Source: SZUA-36 sp041570235
Lineage (GTDB): Bacteria; Pseudomonadota; Gammaproteobacteria; Xanthomonadales; SZUA-36
NCBI GenBank assembly: GCA_041570235.1
Contig: JBFFWN010000119.1
Coordinates: 1-10,231 of the forward strand
Reading direction: 5' to 3'
Length of the DNA: 10,231 nucleotides
The position numbers were made by a program, and so were the translations under genes. Positions 7,450 to 10,231 of this stretch are shown here, in pieces. Below the pieces are notes generated by a model that worked only from the letters and a program-made list of their open reading frames with translations, searched no databases and was not told the origin of the DNA. The first letter of the stretch is position 1, and each line of letters begins with the position of its first letter.

Positions 7450-8763
7450 ATGAAGAAGTCACGTGTACCCACTACCCGTTTTGGCCGCCTGGCGCGTTTG
7501 GGTTTTACTGCGGGCGAGTTGGCTGTTGGTGGGATGGCAGAGCAGATGCGCCGTTTTGCCGGTTCCGGGTCTGCGGATATATCCAGCGTTTTTCTGACCA
7601 CCAGCAATGCCAGGAAACTGGCCAGTCGCCTCGCGGGTATGCGCGGCGCCGCCATGAAGATGGGGCAGATGCTGTCGATGGAGAGCGCTGACTTTCTGCC
7701 GCGCGAATTTGCTGATGCCCTGGCCATTTTGCGGGGTTCGGCCGATACCATGCCGCTTTCACAGATCAAACGTATCCTGGGGCGCGAGTATGGCAAGGGC
7801 TGGCAGAGCCGCTTCCTCGATTTCAATTTCGAACCGATTGCGGCAGCCTCGATAGGGCAGGTGCACCGTGTGGTTACCTGGGATGGTCGTGAACTGGCGC
7901 TTAAGATCCAGTACCCGGGCGTGGCCAAAAGCATTAACAGTGACGTCGACAACATGGCAATGTTGATGCGTATGATCAACCTATTGCCCGTTGAAATCGA
8001 TATTTCTGGAATTGTGAAAGAAGCCAAGCGCCAACTTCACCAGGAGGCGGACTATACCGTCGAGTCACAGTACCTGAAGGACTATCGGAAACTGGTGGAG
8101 GATGAGCCGCGCTTCGTGGTGCCAAGGGTGCACGATGACCTGACCACCACGCGTATCCTTGCGATGGATTATGTCGAGGGTGAAGCCCTCGAATCGCTTG
8201 CTGGCGATGAGGTTTCGCAGGAGCTGAAAGACAGTATCGGCAGCCTGCTCGAGCACTTGCTGTTTCGTGAACTGTTTGAATTCCGGACCATGCAGTCGGA
8301 TCCCAATTTTGCCAATTACCTGTACCAGCCTGACACCGGTCGTATCGTATTGCTGGACTTTGGCTCCACGGTGACGTTTGATGAAGTATTCACCAGGCGT
8401 TATGCAAAAATTGCCCGCGCCCTGATTGATGGCGATGATGTGGCCCTGAGACGACTGGCTGAGCAGATGGGCTACCTGAGACCGGACAACAGCGAGGAGT
8501 ACGTGGAAAGAGTGCTGGATATCATTCGCCTGGTTTCAGAACCCGTCACACAGGGCGGCGTTTACGATTTTGCTGCATCCGACGTATTTGCACGTGGCCG
8601 CGATGCAGGCCTCGAAATGATATTCAATGATATGAGCGAGTACCGGGTGCCGCCACCCGAGACGATGTTTCTACATCGCAAAATCGTTGGTTCATTCATG
8701 CTGTGCTCCCGCATCGGCGCACGCATCAATGTGCGGGAACTGATCGAGCCGTTTTTGCCCTAG
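7450..8763 (+). CDS. ABC1/UbiB-family atypical kinase, COQ8/ADCK3-like
   Basis: A 437-residue protein kinase-like (UbiB/COQ8) family member; proteins of this family support ubiquinone synthesis as ATPases or lipid-binding accessory factors. Numbering from the ATG at 7444: the N-terminal KxGQ motif is KMGQ (72-75), the Ala-rich nucleotide loop AAASIGQVH is at 133-141, the lysine is Lys154 (LALKIQYPG), the ExD motif is EAD (201-203), the catalytic loop is QSDPNFAN with Asp286 and Asn291, and DFG is at 305-307. MKMGQMLS and Q-S-D-P-N resemble COQ8/ADCK3 more than E. coli UbiB, which has HxDxHPGN, about 546 residues and C-terminal membrane helices; this protein ends without such helices. ATG at 7450 is preferred because AAGG ends 9 nt before it, against 3 nt for ATG at 7444. 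It is the last gene of the RND operon. ATPase action on quinone precursors is inferred from the family. Confidence 0.88.
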   Translation: MKKSRVPTTRFGRLARLGFTAGELAVGGMAEQMRRFAGSGSADISSVFLTTSNARKLASRLAGMRGAAMKMGQMLSMESADFLPREFADALAILRGSADTMPLSQIKRILGREYGKGWQSRFLDFNFEPIAAASIGQVHRVVTWDGRELALKIQYPGVAKSINSDVDNMAMLMRMINLLPVEIDISGIVKEAKRQLHQEADYTVESQYLKDYRKLVEDEPRFVVPRVHDDLTTTRILAMDYVEGEALESLAGDEVSQELKDSIGSLLEHLLFRELFEFRTMQSDPNFANYLYQPDTGRIVLLDFGSTVTFDEVFTRRYAKIARALIDGDDVALRRLAEQMGYLRPDNSEEYVERVLDIIRLVSEPVTQGGVYDFAASDVFARGRDAGLEMIFNDMSEYRVPPPETMFLHRKIVGSFMLCSRIGARINVRELIEPFLP

Positions 8764-9122
8764 GTTGAACTTTTATACGTTCTGACTGGCGTTAAATAAT
8801 CAGAGATACAAGGTTCTCCGCCATTACACCCAGGATTACGGCAAACGACCGGTTCACGGTAGAAAGGTTTGATGTTGATGCAGCCCCGGTCACTCGCCAG
8901 GCCAAGCAAGTTCGTCCAATGCATCGCCCGATGCACCCTATTGGCTTTACCTCATCCACCTGCTCATCGGGATTTCGCTATTGGCGGAGCTTTTTTTATT
9001 TCTGACGGTGATGTTTGTTTGATGGCGCTCAAGTTTACGCCTGGAAATCAACACGGATTGTTGTGGATTTCTCTTGATCGGAGGTCTATTAGATCAGAAA
9101 GGATAAAAAGCAGGGATGTGTT
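8764..9122. other. 359-bp intergenic stretch without a convincing gene
   Basis: No intrinsic terminator with a T-run is evident after the kinase stop. A plus-strand frame at 8869-9255 (128 codons) overlaps the esterase start, has no ribosome binding site and reads like non-coding sequence. A second frame, 8879-9022, lacks any start codon but ends in a strongly hydrophobic segment beginning DAPYWLYLIHLLIGISLL, which may be a gene remnant. TGATC at 9075-9079 and GATCA at 9092-9096 form a weak inverted repeat. Close to the esterase, AGGG at 9112-9115 precedes its ATG and serves as ribosome binding site. No clear -35/-10 pair was found. Confidence 0.5.
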
Positions 9123-10043
9123 ATGCGACTTGGATTACTTTTGTTATTGCTTGTCAGCTACGTTTCATCGGTTGAGGCGGACCAGGATATTGAGAATTCG
9201 ACAATCAGGCTGTTCTTCCTGGGAGGTCAATCAAACATGGAAGGTCATGGTTTGAATGCTGAATTGCCTGATTCACTTTCGGCAACCAGTGAAAACGTGT
9301 GGATTTATCATGGTAACCCGACAGCAGATAAAGACGAGACAGGCGGCCTGGGGCTTTGGGAAAAACTAAAGCCAGGACACGGCGCAGGGTTTATATCGGA
9401 TGGCGGTAGCAACAATCTCTCGCGTAAATTTGGCCCTGAGTTGTCCTTTGGCCAGAGAATCAGTGAGCTCTATCCAGGTGAAAAAATCGCATTGGTTAAA
9501 TATGCCAGGGGGGGATCCTCGATTGACGCCATGGCGGCGCGTGAATACGGGTACTGGGAAATGGATTACCAGGGCAAAGCGGGTGTTAACCAGTTCGATC
9601 ATTTTCTGAAAACGGTCGATGGCGCACTGGCGACCAGGGACATCGATGGTGATGGTATAGAGGATGACCTGGTTCCGAGCGGGATCATCTGGATGCAGGG
9701 TGAGAGCGATGCGACCCTGACAGAAGATATCGCCAGGCGTTATTACGCCAATCTTAAGAGACTGATGAATCTGATTCGCGCGACTTTTCGTGACGGTGAT
9801 CTTGCCGTGGTGATTGGCAAGATATCTGATTCAGGGTTGGAGAATAATGGAAAGGTCTGGATCTACGGTGAACTGGTTCAGCATGCTCAAGAGGAGTACG
9901 TGAGAAAAGACAGAAATGCAGCCATGGTGCGAAATACAAGGAGTCTTCAATACTCGGATCCCTACCATTACGATAGCAGGGGTTATATTGACCTGGGCAT
10001 AATGTTTGCCGAGACAGTCAAACAATTGGACAAAAATGACTGA
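9123..10043 (+). CDS. secreted SASA-type carbohydrate esterase (sialate O-acetylesterase-like)
   Basis: A 306-residue SGNH-type hydrolase of the sialate O-acetylesterase/acetylxylan esterase group (SASA domain, CE6-like). Members remove acetyl groups from sugars. The N-terminus MRLGLLLLLLVSYVSSVEA is a signal peptide with cleavage probably after residue 19, so the enzyme should act in the periplasm or outside. The catalytic blocks are GGQSNMEG (34-41) with nucleophile Ser37, YARGGSSID (127-135) for the oxyanion Gly, WMQGESDA (190-197), and DPYH (279-282) with the Asp/His pair. An acidic loop DIDGDGIEDD (173-182) just before the QGES strand resembles a calcium-binding EF-hand/thrombospondin-type loop. 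The ATG has AGGG about 7 nt upstream. The gene stands alone on the plus strand and is convergent with the receptor fragment at the right edge. Deacetylation of a plant or algal polysaccharide is plausible but not shown. Confidence 0.87.
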   Translation: MRLGLLLLLLVSYVSSVEADQDIENSTIRLFFLGGQSNMEGHGLNAELPDSLSATSENVWIYHGNPTADKDETGGLGLWEKLKPGHGAGFISDGGSNNLSRKFGPELSFGQRISELYPGEKIALVKYARGGSSIDAMAAREYGYWEMDYQGKAGVNQFDHFLKTVDGALATRDIDGDGIEDDLVPSGIIWMQGESDATLTEDIARRYYANLKRLMNLIRATFRDGDLAVVIGKISDSGLENNGKVWIYGELVQHAQEEYVRKDRNAAMVRNTRSLQYSDPYHYDSRGYIDLGIMFAETVKQLDKND

Positions 10044-10076
10044 TTTGATGGTAAACAGATGACCGGCACTTGCACC

Positions 10077-10114
10077 CCATACCACCATGGCAGGGCTTTT
10101 TCAGGGAGGTATGG
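10077..10114. repeat. inverted repeat between convergent genes
   Basis: CCATACC at 10077-10083 pairs with GGTATGG at 10108-10114, and two further pairs (CC/GG) follow after one mismatch inside. The loop is about 18-24 nt. The hairpin ends at the minus-strand stop codon and lies 34 bp past the esterase stop. It could end or stabilise both convergent transcripts. Neither strand carries a T-run directly after the stem, so a standard intrinsic terminator is doubtful. Confidence 0.3.
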
Positions 10115-10231
10115 TCAGTAGCGCAACCGCAAGCCAATGGTTACGGTCCGTCCGTAGTAGTTCATGCTCTCAAAGAAGTTATCAAAGGCAACTGTATCAC
10201 CGTTGTCCCAGAAGCGGCTGAATTCCTCCTG
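10115..10231 (-). CDS. C-terminal end of a probable TonB-dependent receptor (partial)
   Basis: On the minus strand a frame enters from the right edge and ends at a TGA (10117-10115) after 38 codons. It reads from QEEFSRFWDNGD to a final stretch NYYGRTVTIGLRLRY. Alternating hydrophobic/polar residues with a C-terminal aromatic (Tyr) is the signature of the last strand of an outer-membrane beta-barrel, recognised by BamA. The phrase YYGRT-x-x-x-GLR-x-x-Y/F is typical of TonB-dependent receptors. Such receptors import siderophores, cobalamin or, in many aquatic bacteria, oligosaccharides. The neighbouring secreted carbohydrate esterase, convergent with it, would suit the last option, but the plug and most of the barrel are outside the window. 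A different large outer-membrane barrel is the main alternative. Confidence 0.75.
   Translation of the reverse strand, partial: QEEFSRFWDNGDTVAFDNFFESMNYYGRTVTIGLRLRY

Noticed and set aside
7431..8027. 198-codon minus-strand open frame
   Set aside because: It is antisense to the kinase gene, which carries all family motifs. The frame is Arg/Ser-rich and looks like a shadow of GC-rich coding sequence.
9075..9096. TGATC/GATCA inverted repeat with GGAGG in its loop as a riboswitch-like or translation-control hairpin
   Set aside because: The stem is weak (5 bp) and the GGAGG is about 38 nt from the esterase start, too far to control it.
8869..9255. 128-codon plus-strand open frame upstream of and overlapping the esterase
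   Set aside because: No ribosome binding site, no domain-like pattern, and it overlaps the esterase signal-peptide region by 133 bp in another frame.

Overview
The window looks like chromosomal DNA from a Gram-negative proteobacterium, probably a gammaproteobacterium. The reasons are a tripartite-type RND efflux system, a lipoprotein with a lipobox, a ubiquinone-type (COQ8/UbiB) kinase, a KDPG aldolase and the end of what looks like a TonB-dependent receptor. Base composition is moderately GC-rich by eye. I see no phage, transposon, CRISPR, tRNA or rRNA sequence. No species can be named from the sequence alone.

Left part (1-2038), all on the minus strand. The start of a probable exported protein runs off the left edge (1-46). 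Next comes a secreted alpha/beta-hydrolase (144-929), then a thioredoxin-coupled arsenate reductase (1002-1409), then a KDPG aldolase (1406-2038). Transcription runs right to left. The aldolase and reductase genes share an ATGA overlap, so they are probably co-translated, and the hydrolase may be the last gene of the same unit. An extended -10 promoter lies just upstream of the aldolase.

Middle part (2146-8763), all on the plus strand. A 64-residue lipoprotein is divergent from the aldolase. It is followed by a compact four-gene operon: RND periplasmic adaptor (2501-3568), RND inner-membrane permease (3561-6794, 8-bp overlap), FMN-binding flavin-reductase-like protein (6808-7434) and a COQ8/ADCK3-type atypical kinase (7450-8763). 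A TGn-TATAAT promoter lies upstream of the adaptor. No outer-membrane TolC-type channel is encoded here, so the pump would need one from elsewhere. The two distal genes suggest a link to flavin or quinone redox chemistry, but that is inference from gene order.

Right part (8764-10231). A 359-bp stretch without a convincing gene precedes a secreted SASA-type (sialate O-acetylesterase-like) carbohydrate esterase on the plus strand (9123-10043). Convergent with it, the last 38 codons of a probable TonB-dependent receptor enter from the right edge on the minus strand (10115-10231). An esterase beside an outer-membrane receptor is the usual look of a glycan-uptake locus, but only its margin is visible.

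Nothing here is clearly a new biological system. The best leads are the RND/flavoprotein/COQ8-like operon and the translationally coupled aldolase-arsenate reductase pair.
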